This document shows, one piece after another, positions 1 to 9,339 of a DNA stretch of 63,317 bases. The DNA lies in assembly GCA_965368405.1 (NCBI GenBank), contig CBDUMS010000006.1, forward strand, positions 1 to 63,317, written 5' to 3'. Both the position numbers and the translations under genes were made by a program. Under the pieces are notes generated by a model. It was not told the origin of the DNA, did not search any database, and worked only from the letters and a program-made list of their open reading frames with translations. The number at the start of each line of letters is the position of its first letter. The stretch's first letter is position 1. This stretch comes from S012-113 sp965368405. Its GTDB lineage: Bacteria; Bacteroidota; Bacteroidia; Cytophagales; Cyclobacteriaceae.

Positions 1-38
1 AAATACATAGATTAGAATTCCTAAATAAAAAACCTCTT

Positions 39-3000
39 ATGAAATTCAGAATTCCAGTACTTATTAGTCTAGTACTAATTACATCCCTGCACGTTGATGC
101 TCAGCGAAGAAAGCGCAATTCTGCAACTTCGCCAACGACTATTGCTTATAACGACAGTCTCTATAATGCCCTTTCCTGGCGAAATATTGGGCCTTTTCGA
201 GGTGGTAGGTCAACTACAAGCACCGGTGTGGTCGGGCAACCCCTCACCTACTATTTTGGTGGTGTTGGTGGTGGAGTTTGGAAAACAGAGGATGCTGGAA
301 TATCCTGGAGGAATATCTCTGATGGTTTTTTAAATGCCACTTCCATTGGTGCCATTAGTGTTGCAGAATCTGATCCTAATGTTATTTATGTTGGCACGGG
401 CGAAGCCTGCGTCCGCGGTGTAATGACCTCGCACGGTGATGGCGTTTATAAATCTACCGATGCCGGCAAAACCTGGACTCACCTTGGTTTAGATCAGACC
501 ATGCATATCTCAGAGATAAGAATTCACCCTAAAGATCCTGATATAGCCTATGTTGCTGCACAGGGATCTGCCTATACTCCAACTGCCGATAGAGGTGTTT
601 ATAAAACAACAGATGGTGGAGAAACCTGGAATAAAGTCCATTTTGTTGATAGTAATAGCGGAGTAAGCAATTTGGCAATGGATATGAATAACCCAAGAGT
701 CCTCTATGCGGCATACTGGGATACACAACGCCTTCCATGGTTTATTCGTAGTGGTGGACCAGGCAGTGGTATTTATAAATCTGTTGATGGTGGTGAAACA
801 TGGAAAAAACTCTCCAAGGGACTTCCGGATCTAATGGGAAAGATCGGCGTAACCGTATCACGAGCCAATTCAGACCGTATATATGCTAATGTAGAAGCAG
901 AGAAAGGTGGCTTATACCGCTCCGATGACGCAGGTGACTCTTGGACTCTAGTAAATGATAGTCGAGTCATTCAAACCCGTTCATGGTACTATATGCATGT
1001 ATTTGCCGATGTAGCCAACGAAGATGTAGTCTATGTTCTTAATGCGCCTTTTATGAAGTCGATAGATGGTGGAAAGAACTTTACTAATGTTAGCGTACCT
1101 CATGGTGATAATCATGACCTATGGATTAATCCTGATAATCCGAATAATATGATTAATTCAAATGATGGCGGTGCCAATGTAAGTTTTAATGGCGGCAAGA
1201 GCTGGTCAACCCAACAAAATCAGCCTACGGCACAGTTTTATCGGGTAAATGCAGATAACCGTTACCCCTATTGGTTATACGCCGGACAACAAGATAATAG
1301 CACTTTAGCCATTCCTAGCATGGCGAACGGCAGTGGGATTGGCTGGCAAGACTGGATCGCTAATGTCGGTGGTAATGAAGCCGCGCATGTTGCTTTTAAT
1401 CCTGATGATCCTACGTACATCTATTCATCCGCAATCACTGGCTGGATCGATGAACATAACTTAAAGACGCGTAAACAGCGCCCTATTAAGCCATGGCCAA
1501 TCTTCGATTTAGGTGAGCCTTCTGACGAGATGAAATATCGCTATAACTGGAATCCACCTGTTTTAGTCTCGCAACACGACCCTTCTGTTATTTACTATGG
1601 AAGTAATGTTTTGCATAAATCATCGAACCGAGCCCAGAAATGGGATGATATCTCTTCTGATCTTACTAAAAACGATACTTCGCATCTTGGTTTAATGGGT
1701 GGACCCATTACCAACGAAGCCGCTGGCGGAGAAATCTATCATACCTTAATGACGATTGCGGAATCACCGCATTCAGCCGATATTATATGGACTGGCGCCG
1801 ATGATGGTATGGTTCAATTAACCACAGATGGTGGCGCGAACTGGAAAAATGTATCGCCAGGGCCCGAGGGAATCATTAACTCCATTGAAGTCTCGCCAAG
1901 CGACCCCAACACCGTGTACATCAGCCTAATGCGCTATAAATTCAATGACTTTAAATCCTATATTTTCAAATCAACCAATAATGGTGCAAGCTGGGTAAAT
2001 ATGTCCAACGGAATCCCGGAAGGAGCTTATACGCGTGTGGTAAGGGAAGATCCTAACAGAAAGGACTTATTATATGCCGGCACCGAACGCGGAGTGTACA
2101 TTAGCTTCGATGGAGCCGCCAGTTGGAAGAAACTAGACCTAAATCTTCCTAACGTACCCATAACCGATCTAAAGGTTCATAAGGATGATCTCTTGGCGGC
2201 AACACATGGTAGAGCATTCTGGATTTTGGATGACCTTACCCCGCTGCACCAGATAAACGCTCAGATTGCTAATAGCACAATCCATCTTTATAAACCACGA
2301 ACTGTAATAAACGCACAGAGTTTTGGGACGAGTAAAAACCCAACAATAGGCACCAACCCTAATCCAGGTGCTGGAATTCGTTATTATTTAAAGGATATCA
2401 ACGAAGCAGATTCTACAGTGCTTGGCATTAAGATCAAAGATGCCTCAGGTGACCTTCTACGATCATTTGCTACGGATGCCGAGAAAAAGAATCAGCAAGC
2501 ACCAATGAAGAAAGGGATGAATGTGTTGTTTTGGGATTTAAATACAGAAAACCTGCAAGTATCTGAGGGCGTGATGCCGGCTGGTCCATCGAAAGAATTA
2601 GGAGGTTATAATGTTGGACCGGGTACCTATTCGGTAGAGTTAAACTACGGTGACTTAAAACAAACTCAGACCTTTGATATTATTGCAGACCCAAGAGATG
2701 AAGTAAGTCCATCAGAAATGGCCTTAAAGATTGCTCTTGTAAAGCAATTATATAACGAAATTGAAGCGATATATCGTGGGCTAGATAATTTACAGGAAGT
2801 TAGAGATCAGATTGATCAAATGACAGATAGAATGCCCCTCGATCAGGATATCAATGGTATGGGTGAAAATATTATGAATAAGATCAATGATGTTGAAGGT
2901 GAATTGATTTCACCCAAGCAAGAAACCTTTCAGGATATCATTAATTACCGCAACCAGCTTGATTTACAGATGTATGAATTGATGCAAGGGATTAATAATG

Positions 3001-3194
3001 GCGTACCTCCAATAACTGAAGGTCAAAAAGAGCTTGCAAAAGAGTTAAGCAAAGAATGGCAGCAGTTGGAGCTTCAGCTTAATGGCATTCTAACGAATGA
3101 TATAAGCGAGTTCAATCAATTACTTAAAGACAAAGGTGTTCAGTATATAGCGCCCTCTCAAAAAGAAGACAAGAAGGAGAACCCCAGTTCTTGA
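39..3194 (+). CDS. Secreted BNR/sortilin-like beta-propeller protein
   Basis: The 1051-aa protein begins with a signal peptide (residues 1-21, ending VDA-Q) and is therefore exported to the periplasm or cell surface. At least eight Asp-box/BNR motifs of the S/T-x-D-x-G-x-x-W type are visible (for example KSTDAGKTW, KTTDGGETW, KSVDGGETW, TTDGGANW), spread over residues 75-690, as in VPS10/sortilin-like and BNR glycosidase-like propellers. The C-terminal third (about 750-1040) lacks these motifs and ends in a charged helical region. Bacteroidota carry many such proteins, often annotated as glycosyl hydrolases, but no catalytic residues are evident here and the substrate is unknown. The ATG at 39 follows an A-rich leader; the promoter lies outside the window. 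The family is clear and the role is not. Confidence 0.85.
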   Translation: MKFRIPVLISLVLITSLHVDAQRRKRNSATSPTTIAYNDSLYNALSWRNIGPFRGGRSTTSTGVVGQPLTYYFGGVGGGVWKTEDAGISWRNISDGFLNATSIGAISVAESDPNVIYVGTGEACVRGVMTSHGDGVYKSTDAGKTWTHLGLDQTMHISEIRIHPKDPDIAYVAAQGSAYTPTADRGVYKTTDGGETWNKVHFVDSNSGVSNLAMDMNNPRVLYAAYWDTQRLPWFIRSGGPGSGIYKSVDGGETWKKLSKGLPDLMGKIGVTVSRANSDRIYANVEAEKGGLYRSDDAGDSWTLVNDSRVIQTRSWYYMHVFADVANEDVVYVLNAPFMKSIDGGKNFTNVSVPHGDNHDLWINPDNPNNMINSNDGGANVSFNGGKSWSTQQNQPTAQFYRVNADNRYPYWLYAGQQDNSTLAIPSMANGSGIGWQDWIANVGGNEAAHVAFNPDDPTYIYSSAITGWIDEHNLKTRKQRPIKPWPIFDLGEPSDEMKYRYNWNPPVLVSQHDPSVIYYGSNVLHKSSNRAQKWDDISSDLTKNDTSHLGLMGGPITNEAAGGEIYHTLMTIAESPHSADIIWTGADDGMVQLTTDGGANWKNVSPGPEGIINSIEVSPSDPNTVYISLMRYKFNDFKSYIFKSTNNGASWVNMSNGIPEGAYTRVVREDPNRKDLLYAGTERGVYISFDGAASWKKLDLNLPNVPITDLKVHKDDLLAATHGRAFWILDDLTPLHQINAQIANSTIHLYKPRTVINAQSFGTSKNPTIGTNPNPGAGIRYYLKDINEADSTVLGIKIKDASGDLLRSFATDAEKKNQQAPMKKGMNVLFWDLNTENLQVSEGVMPAGPSKELGGYNVGPGTYSVELNYGDLKQTQTFDIIADPRDEVSPSEMALKIALVKQLYNEIEAIYRGLDNLQEVRDQIDQMTDRMPLDQDINGMGENIMNKINDVEGELISPKQETFQDIINYRNQLDLQMYELMQGINNGVPPITEGQKELAKELSKEWQQLELQLNGILTNDISEFNQLLKDKGVQYIAPSQKEDKKENPSS

Positions 3195-3250
3195 TGGGCT
3201 AAACACCCGCCATTCCTTTTTTGCGATCTTGGATTATTAAGCTAACGATG

Positions 3251-4057
3251 CTACTGGCATGTATACGTAATATCAATAAACTGATTACCTGCATTCGCTA
3301 GTGTAGGAAATCCTTGCTCATTAAAGGTTAGTTCATATCCAATTGATCCGACTAAGTTACCTTCAAGATCGCGTTGTACAATAGTTGTAGGCATATTTAC
3401 CATCAACGATCGCTCGGGCCGTTCTGTATCAATTACACCGTAAAAAGGATTTGGTGCTGGCGTAGAACCATAACCATACTCATTAACAAAAAATGTTATC
3501 GGCTGATAAGGATCGCTAGGAACCTCGCCGAAACCAATAGTAAACAGTCTGACAAGATCAATATTATATGAATTTGATGCTAAATCGCCATTGGAACTAT
3601 ATGTAAAATCGAAATTACCAATTTGATGTAGCGTGCCCATTATGTCGGTAACATAAACCTGCCAGCTTGTCGCTTTGCCATTCGTATAAACTACTCTCAA
3701 TTCTTCTGTTACAATACCAAACCCCAATTGCATGCCAGAAAGCTTAGAAAGATTGTCACCATCGTAGGTGGCAGTATATGTTGTTGTAGTTCCATCTTCT
3801 GTTCTAGCAACGGTCTTAACCTTTGTTCCTTCGTAGGTGTACGAATATGAATATGCAGAATCTGTGCCATCGTAGGCCGAAATATTATCTAATAGCTGTA
3901 TACCATTGGCTCCAGGCTCGAAATAGTAAAACGTAGATGCTCGGTCGAAATCTTCGATGATAGTAGGTTGGCAGGCAGCTGGAGTCGGTTCCTCTGAATC
4001 GTTAGTACATGACCAACCAATAGCCACAATAAAAGCTAGAAGTATAAGTTTTTTCAT
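3251..4057 (-). CDS. Hypothetical lipoprotein
   Basis: This 268-aa protein has a lipoprotein signal: a KK start, a hydrophobic stretch and the lipobox GWSC with Cys17, followed by acidic residues (NDSEEPTP). The mature part is rich in Tyr, Thr and Asp in alternating short segments such as YSYSYTYEG and TYTATYDGDN, resembling the beta-rich repeats of Bacteroidota lipoproteins related to DUF4595 or RHS-like strands. I cannot assign a function. It converges on the upstream propeller gene with a gap of about 55 nt that holds no clear terminator. The start is well fixed because the lipoprotein signal begins at this ATG. Confidence 0.75.
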   Translation of the reverse strand: MKKLILLAFIVAIGWSCTNDSEEPTPAACQPTIIEDFDRASTFYYFEPGANGIQLLDNISAYDGTDSAYSYSYTYEGTKVKTVARTEDGTTTTYTATYDGDNLSKLSGMQLGFGIVTEELRVVYTNGKATSWQVYVTDIMGTLHQIGNFDFTYSSNGDLASNSYNIDLVRLFTIGFGEVPSDPYQPITFFVNEYGYGSTPAPNPFYGVIDTERPERSLMVNMPTTIVQRDLEGNLVGSIGYELTFNEQGFPTLANAGNQFIDITYTCQ

Positions 4058-4170
4058 AATAGAATTATATAATAATAAATATCTACGGCTGCTTTGAGCC
4101 TTAATTAATTAGCAATCTACAAAATCGATTTGAGTTTAACTAAGCGAATTTTCGCAAAATTATTTTTCAA

Positions 4171-5268
4171 TTAAAGGACTAAACCTTGTAGGTGATCAAT
4201 TTTATTACCTTGTAAATCGATGTAGCGATGCATGCAATCGGCCGTCATGCAGGAATGGACAGGTAATATTCCAAGTACGTCGCCCACTTCCACTTCATTA
4301 AAAACTTGATCTGTTACCTTAGCAATTCCGTGCTCTTGTGATATAGAACGAAGATAACAACTCTCTAAACTATCTGTCCAGCCCGATTCTGTTAGTTTAA
4401 CGAGCTTGCCAAAAATAGGCACGCCAAACACTCTGTCAAGCATGTTTTCTTTCGAAAGATGAATTCCACCACCATAGAGAACCAACTCCTTTCTACGAGA
4501 ATTTTTAGAAACAACAGGTGCAGCCAAGGCTATTGCAATATCAGTTTCACTGCACACCCCTATTTGAGACTGTGTGAGGTCATAAAAAACATAATTACCG
4601 GCATGTACTGCATCTAGTTCTTTATAATCCGTTAAGACTGAAGCAGAAGGCGTATCGCCAGTACCAATTTTAGGCTTGTACTGATTAAATGTATTCTTTA
4701 GTTCGAAGAGTATCCTTATTGATTGTTGATAAATCGCATCAACGTCCTTAGGCGATTCCGCTTTATACGTATGCCCGAAATGACTGTAAAAACCATCAAA
4801 TCGATGTTTTGAGTTAATAATTGCCTCAATCAAGGACTGAATTGTATTTGTATCTGCAGGATCAAGTCCTGACCGGTTGCTACCGCATTCTATTTCTAAT
4901 TTAATGCTAACTGTATGCTTTAATTTATCAATCAATATCTTGACCTGATCGTGATTATCTACCAACAGCGTTAAATCTACCTCTCCAGCCAGCTTATCGA
5001 TGGAATCAATTTCAAGAACATTTACTGGAAATGCAATATATACACTCTTCCATCCGGCTTCTACAAAATACGTTGCCATAGTAACGGATGATACCGTTAT
5101 TGAATTTATTCCATTCTTTTTGAAGATCTCTCCCACCTGATGTGATTGATGAGTCTTAAAGTGTGGAACAATGTTCGTATCTGACTGTCGGCCTTTTTCT
5201 GCTATCCTTTGAATATTTCGATCAACCTTTTCTAGGTCAATAAGCAATGTGGGTTTATTAATGTTCAT
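4171..5268 (-). CDS. D-threonine aldolase/D-serine dehydratase-like PLP enzyme
   Basis: The 365-aa protein is a fold-III (alanine racemase-type barrel) PLP enzyme. The N-terminus TLLIDLEKVDRNI is typical, and PHFKTHQ supplies the PLP lysine (K38). Near the C-terminus, LPVHSCMTADC (H338, C340) matches the His-x-Cys metal site of the DSD1/D-threonine aldolase family. Such enzymes cleave or dehydrate D-beta-hydroxy amino acids; the exact substrate cannot be read from sequence. It is the last gene of a tight operon: the stop of a 44-aa membrane peptide lies 2 nt upstream and a YtcJ-like amidohydrolase starts the unit. This suggests joint use of modified or D-amino-acid compounds, which is inference. 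Confidence 0.85.
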   Translation of the reverse strand: MNINKPTLLIDLEKVDRNIQRIAEKGRQSDTNIVPHFKTHQSHQVGEIFKKNGINSITVSSVTMATYFVEAGWKSVYIAFPVNVLEIDSIDKLAGEVDLTLLVDNHDQVKILIDKLKHTVSIKLEIECGSNRSGLDPADTNTIQSLIEAIINSKHRFDGFYSHFGHTYKAESPKDVDAIYQQSIRILFELKNTFNQYKPKIGTGDTPSASVLTDYKELDAVHAGNYVFYDLTQSQIGVCSETDIAIALAAPVVSKNSRRKELVLYGGGIHLSKENMLDRVFGVPIFGKLVKLTESGWTDSLESCYLRSISQEHGIAKVTDQVFNEVEVGDVLGILPVHSCMTADCMHRYIDLQGNKIDHLQGLVL

Positions 5269-5270
5269 AC

Positions 5271-5405
5271 TTAAGGCGAGCTAGTTTTACCCTTATTCTC
5301 TGTTTTCTTCTTCTTTTGTGGGCTTAGCTTATAAATGAGAAAACCAAACCCGATAACAAAGTGTAATAAGACAATAACAAGCAAAATGATTGCTGTGGTA
5401 CTCAT
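5271..5405 (-). CDS. Small single-pass membrane protein (44 aa)
   Basis: A short gene encodes MSTTAIILLVIVLLHFVIGF and continues through a Tyr-Lys boundary into a Lys-rich cytoplasmic tail (PQKKKKTENKGK), 44 aa in all. There is one transmembrane helix (about residues 4-25) with N-out, C-in topology by the positive-inside rule. It sits 5 nt after the amidohydrolase stop and 2 nt before the D-threonine aldolase-like start, so it is almost certainly translated within the same mRNA. Similar tiny membrane proteins are common in Cytophagales, but I know of no assigned function. Confidence 0.7.
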   Translation of the reverse strand: MSTTAIILLVIVLLHFVIGFGFLIYKLSPQKKKKTENKGKTSSP

Positions 5406-5410
5406 TTATA

Positions 5411-7129
5411 CTATTGTTTCGTATAAACTATATTGCCATTGAATATCGTCATACCTATTTCTGTACTAAGGATTTCTTCCTCAGGAATAGTCATAATATC
5501 CTTTGTGAAAACAGTAAAATCGGCTGCCTTACCCACCTCAATAGATCCTTTGAAGTTTTCTTCGAACTCTCCGTAAGCTGCATCCAATGTATAAGATTTA
5601 AGCGCCTGTTCTCTTGTCATCTTCTCTTTAGGCTCATATCCTCCTTCTGGCTGACCTTTTAAGGTCTTTCTAGATACAGAAGCATAAAAACATGCTAATG
5701 GATCTATTGGCTCCACAGGAACATCTGTTCCGTTAATAACCTTTGCGCCAGATTGAAGAATGGTTTGCCACATATAGGCACCTTCTACAATTCGCTTCTC
5801 ACCTAACCTATCAATTGCCCACGGCCTATCTGAGCTCATATGCACGGCTTGCATCGCTGCTATTACATTCAACTCCGCAAATCTTGGCAGATCGTCTGGG
5901 TGTAAATGTTGTGCATGCTCTATCCGGTAACGATGATCCGTGGCATCAGGAAATTCTTTCATGGCCATTTCATAGCGATCAAATACCTCTCGGTTGGTTC
6001 TATCACCAATCGCATGAGCGCATACTTGAAACCCTTTCTCTAACCCTGCCCTGCTTATTTCATATACATAATCCATAGGCAGTGTCTCTAGACCAAATTG
6101 CCCGGGCATATCTGAGTATTCCTCTAAGAGCCATGCGCCTCTATTTCCTAAGGCACCATCACAATTTAGTTTAATGGATCGAACAGTAACGAGGTGGTCA
6201 GTTGTATCAATCATAGGCCCTCTATCTAGCCAAGTCTTCGTCAGCTCTCTATTTGGGCCCGATACCATGGCATAAATCCTAACGCCAATTTTACCTTCAT
6301 CTTTAAACTTCAGGTACCTATCTATTGTTGATTGGCCGATACCGGCATCATGAAAACTAGTGATTCCGTTTCTTTGACAAGCTTTAATGGCAAGTTCAAG
6401 TGCTAAATCTGCTCTACCCTCCTCTTCTTCAGGAATATACTTTTGAATGAAATACATTGCCCTTTCGCTGAACATCCCAGTTGGGTTGCCGTTTTCATCT
6501 CTAATAATTTCACCACCCTTCATATCCTTGGTAAGACTTTCGATTGACATTTGATTAACACCGGCTATCTCCATTGCTTTTCCATTAGCAAACGCGGCAT
6601 GACCACTGGCATGTCTAAGAAATACTGGATTATCGGGAGAAACTTCGCTCAATCGGTCATGCGTTTGAAACCCCTGAACAACAACATCAGGCTCATTATC
6701 CCATTTACTCTGATGCCAGCCTCTTCCGAGGATCCACTCACCGGGTTCTGCCTCTTCTACTGCTTGAGCTACGATTTCAATCATTTCATCGTAGCTTTTA
6801 ATACCCATCAGGTCCAGATTAAGCTCATTTTGTCCTAACCCCATAAGGTGGCCATGTGATTCAATAAATCCGGGTGTCATGGTCATTCCTGCAAGGTCTA
6901 TCTCCTCAGTTTGCTCTCCAAGGTACTGTTTCGCCTCTTCTTCTGTTCCAGCAAAAAGAATCATACCATCTTTTGTGGCGACAGCTTCCACCGAATTAGC
7001 CTCCGAAACCGTATAGATAGTCCCGTTTACAAATAGTTTATCGGCAATCGGTTTATCATTAGTCATGTCACAGGATATAACAGATATTAATGAAAAGGCA
7101 AGCAGTAGATTAAAAATGTAATTCTTCAT
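5411..7129 (-). CDS. YtcJ-like metal-dependent amidohydrolase, lipoprotein
   Basis: The likely start is the ATG at 7129, giving 572 aa, because a lipoprotein signal (MKNYIFNLLLAFSLISVISC, Cys20) begins there; an in-frame ATG at 7165 would add 12 residues ahead of it. The body is an amidohydrolase-3 barrel: GFIESHGHLMG carries the HxH metal pair, RIEHAQHLHPDD and the AHAIGDR segment carry further metal and catalytic residues, and INGTDVPVEP precedes the C-terminal beta-sandwich. Relatives include N-substituted formamide deformylase and YtcJ. It acts as a membrane-anchored periplasmic hydrolase of amide-like bonds, with unknown substrate. It heads the operon with the 44-aa peptide and the D-threonine aldolase-like enzyme. 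Confidence 0.88.
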   Translation of the reverse strand: MKNYIFNLLLAFSLISVISCDMTNDKPIADKLFVNGTIYTVSEANSVEAVATKDGMILFAGTEEEAKQYLGEQTEEIDLAGMTMTPGFIESHGHLMGLGQNELNLDLMGIKSYDEMIEIVAQAVEEAEPGEWILGRGWHQSKWDNEPDVVVQGFQTHDRLSEVSPDNPVFLRHASGHAAFANGKAMEIAGVNQMSIESLTKDMKGGEIIRDENGNPTGMFSERAMYFIQKYIPEEEEGRADLALELAIKACQRNGITSFHDAGIGQSTIDRYLKFKDEGKIGVRIYAMVSGPNRELTKTWLDRGPMIDTTDHLVTVRSIKLNCDGALGNRGAWLLEEYSDMPGQFGLETLPMDYVYEISRAGLEKGFQVCAHAIGDRTNREVFDRYEMAMKEFPDATDHRYRIEHAQHLHPDDLPRFAELNVIAAMQAVHMSSDRPWAIDRLGEKRIVEGAYMWQTILQSGAKVINGTDVPVEPIDPLACFYASVSRKTLKGQPEGGYEPKEKMTREQALKSYTLDAAYGEFEENFKGSIEVGKAADFTVFTKDIMTIPEEEILSTEIGMTIFNGNIVYTKQ

Positions 7130-7222
7130 ATTGTTTTTAGTTAACAGATAGTAATCAAAAGTCAAGATAGTTGTAAGGTCAAGATATTATCTTTATCCAA
7201 ATTTAACTTTAAAGTTCTCATA

Positions 7223-7915
7223 ATGCGTAAAGCGATAACAACTATTATATTAATGGCAAGTCTCGCCGCCTTAAAACCTGTGCAGGCTCAGGAAATGGGT
7301 GTATCCTTTTCCTTTTTCTTCCCAAAAAATGGTTACTTCTCAACTCCAATTAGTCCATTTTCGCTTCGAGGTATAGGTTTCAATATTACCGATAACCTAG
7401 CCATAGAAACCGGAGCTTCTTTATATAGGATGACTGGCATGGGGGTTTCTAACCTTCCTTTTGAATCTGACAAGCCGCTTGTTGGACCTTTTTTTAATGT
7501 AATGGCGCCATTGGAGTTAATCTTACAGTTTGGAACTAATGACTTCGAATTCAGGATCAAGGCAGGCGGGTTCATTTTTTACAATTTTGGCACCAGGCTA
7601 AATGAAGGCAATATCGATAGAGCCTTGCTCGATTATATAGATGCCTCAGTTGTAAACAGTCGCTTTGAGTTTGATAATAAGATAGGATACGGCTATGAAT
7701 TTGGTGCAGAATATATCCAGTATTTTAATAGAAGGTTTGGGGTGTCGCTTGGTGCAAATTATTATATCGGAGGCGCAGATCTTAATCTTCGCGGCCCAAT
7801 CACAACAGCCAATGCTTCCGGTACCATTAGCACCGTCTACACAGAATTCAATCAATCTCGACTAGATTATACTGGATTAGAAATATCTATTGGTGTTATT
7901 TTTTCAGGCCGATAA
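7223..7915 (+). CDS. Outer-membrane beta-barrel protein
   Basis: The 230-aa protein has a signal peptide ending VQAQ (about residues 1-22) and then amphipathic alternating strands rich in Gly, Phe, Tyr and Asn, closing with SIGVIFSGR, a typical outer-membrane barrel terminal strand. An 8-10 stranded small barrel is likely. It is divergent from the amidohydrolase operon, sharing a 93-nt intergenic region with near matches to the -7 promoter box. No specific family or ligand is recognised. Confidence 0.75.
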   Translation: MRKAITTIILMASLAALKPVQAQEMGVSFSFFFPKNGYFSTPISPFSLRGIGFNITDNLAIETGASLYRMTGMGVSNLPFESDKPLVGPFFNVMAPLELILQFGTNDFEFRIKAGGFIFYNFGTRLNEGNIDRALLDYIDASVVNSRFEFDNKIGYGYEFGAEYIQYFNRRFGVSLGANYYIGGADLNLRGPITTANASGTISTVYTEFNQSRLDYTGLEISIGVIFSGR

Positions 7916-8040
7916 TTGCACAATATTAATATTCACTTTTAATTATAGGCTAAATATCAACCATTTATATTTATCAACGTATAAATGATTAGTTACTTTG
8001 CTTAAAATAGATATTTTTAGAGCAATCTATTAGTCAACTT

Positions 8041-9339
8041 ATGAAACAACGCATTTTTTATCCACTATTCTCGATAGTGGCATTTTTTAGTTGTACCGCT
8101 CCCACCAGTAATCTTAATGATAATCTTGATGATATTGCCATTCAATATGTTCAGATTGCGCTGGAAATTGGGCAATACGATAGCGATTTTATTGATGCCT
8201 ATTATGGGCCTGAAGAATGGAGGCCAGAAGTTCGCGAAAATGGTTCTTTGCCCTACGAAGAGCTTAAGTGGCAAACCAACACCTTAATTCAAAACCTAAA
8301 TAATATTGAAGGCAGTAATTTTTCACCCTTAGAGCATTATCGATACCAATTTCTAAACAAACAGCTTCATGCAGTTAAGACTAAACTCGATATTTTGTCG
8401 GGTAAGCAATACCCTTTTGATGTGGAGTCTCTAAGGTTATATGATGTGGTAGCTCCCCATATTGAAATGAGCTATTACGATAATATGTTAGAAGAATTAG
8501 AAGCTTTGGTCCCAGGAGAAGGCGCACTTAGCGAAAGGTACTCGGTTTATAGCCAAGCCTTTATTATTCCTCCCGCCAAACTCGATACGGTATTTAGAGC
8601 AGCTATAGCCGAAGCACGTTCCCGAGTATCACAAGAAATTACTTTACCGGAGTCTGAGAGTTTTGAGCTTGAATATGTTACAAATAAACCATGGTCGGGT
8701 TATAATTGGTATAAGGGAAATGCGCATAGCTTAATTCAAATTAATACTGATCTGCCCATTTTTATAGAGCGGGCTATTGATTTAGCATGCCATGAAGGGT
8801 ACCCCGGGCATCATGTATTTAATACACTTTTAGAGCAACATTTGGTAGTAGAACAGAATTGGCCCGAATTTCAGGTATACCCTCTTTTTAGCCCTCAGTC
8901 CTTTATTGCCGAGGGTAGTGCCAATTATGGAATTGAGGTGGCGTTTAGCGAGGATGAGCGAATACTATTCGAAAAACAAGTTCTCTTTCCCCTGGCAGGC
9001 ATAGACCCCAGCGAAGCTGAAGTATATTACAGCATACAAAAGCTAAGAGCAGAACTAAAATCAGCTGAGATTCAAATTGCCAGATCCTACTTGAACAAAG
9101 AAATCGGTAGCGAAATAGCTATATTACATTTGTCTAAATATCTGCAATTTGATGCTGAAAGGGCAACACAAAGACTTAGTTTTTACGATCGTTATCGTAG
9201 CTATATCATTAACTATTCCTATGGAAATCAGATCATTAAGGAATTTGTTGAAGATGAGTTAAATCGGAGTTCAACACAAGATAAGTGGTCTGTTTTTAAG
9301 GAAATTCTGAGCACTCCTAGAACAGCTTCTACGCTATAA
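8041..9339 (+). CDS. DUF885 family lipoprotein (putative metallopeptidase-like)
   Basis: The 432-aa protein starts with a lipoprotein signal (IVAFFSC, Cys18). The hallmark of DUF885 is present as CHEGYPGHHVFN, with HEGYPGHH at residues 251-258, resembling a zinc HExxH-type site. Downstream, FIAEGSANYGIEVAF fits the conserved Glu region of the family. DUF885 proteins are widespread in Bacteroidota and thought to be peptidases, but the activity is not well established. The 3' end overlaps the convergent sensor kinase gene by 6 nt. Confidence 0.8.
   Translation: MKQRIFYPLFSIVAFFSCTAPTSNLNDNLDDIAIQYVQIALEIGQYDSDFIDAYYGPEEWRPEVRENGSLPYEELKWQTNTLIQNLNNIEGSNFSPLEHYRYQFLNKQLHAVKTKLDILSGKQYPFDVESLRLYDVVAPHIEMSYYDNMLEELEALVPGEGALSERYSVYSQAFIIPPAKLDTVFRAAIAEARSRVSQEITLPESESFELEYVTNKPWSGYNWYKGNAHSLIQINTDLPIFIERAIDLACHEGYPGHHVFNTLLEQHLVVEQNWPEFQVYPLFSPQSFIAEGSANYGIEVAFSEDERILFEKQVLFPLAGIDPSEAEVYYSIQKLRAELKSAEIQIARSYLNKEIGSEIAILHLSKYLQFDAERATQRLSFYDRYRSYIINYSYGNQIIKEFVEDELNRSSTQDKWSVFKEILSTPRTASTL

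Noticed and set aside
4143..4154. GCGAATTTTCGC dyad as terminator of the D-threonine aldolase-like operon
   Set aside because: The 5-bp stem has a 2-nt loop, which is too small, and the T-run is interrupted on the minus strand.
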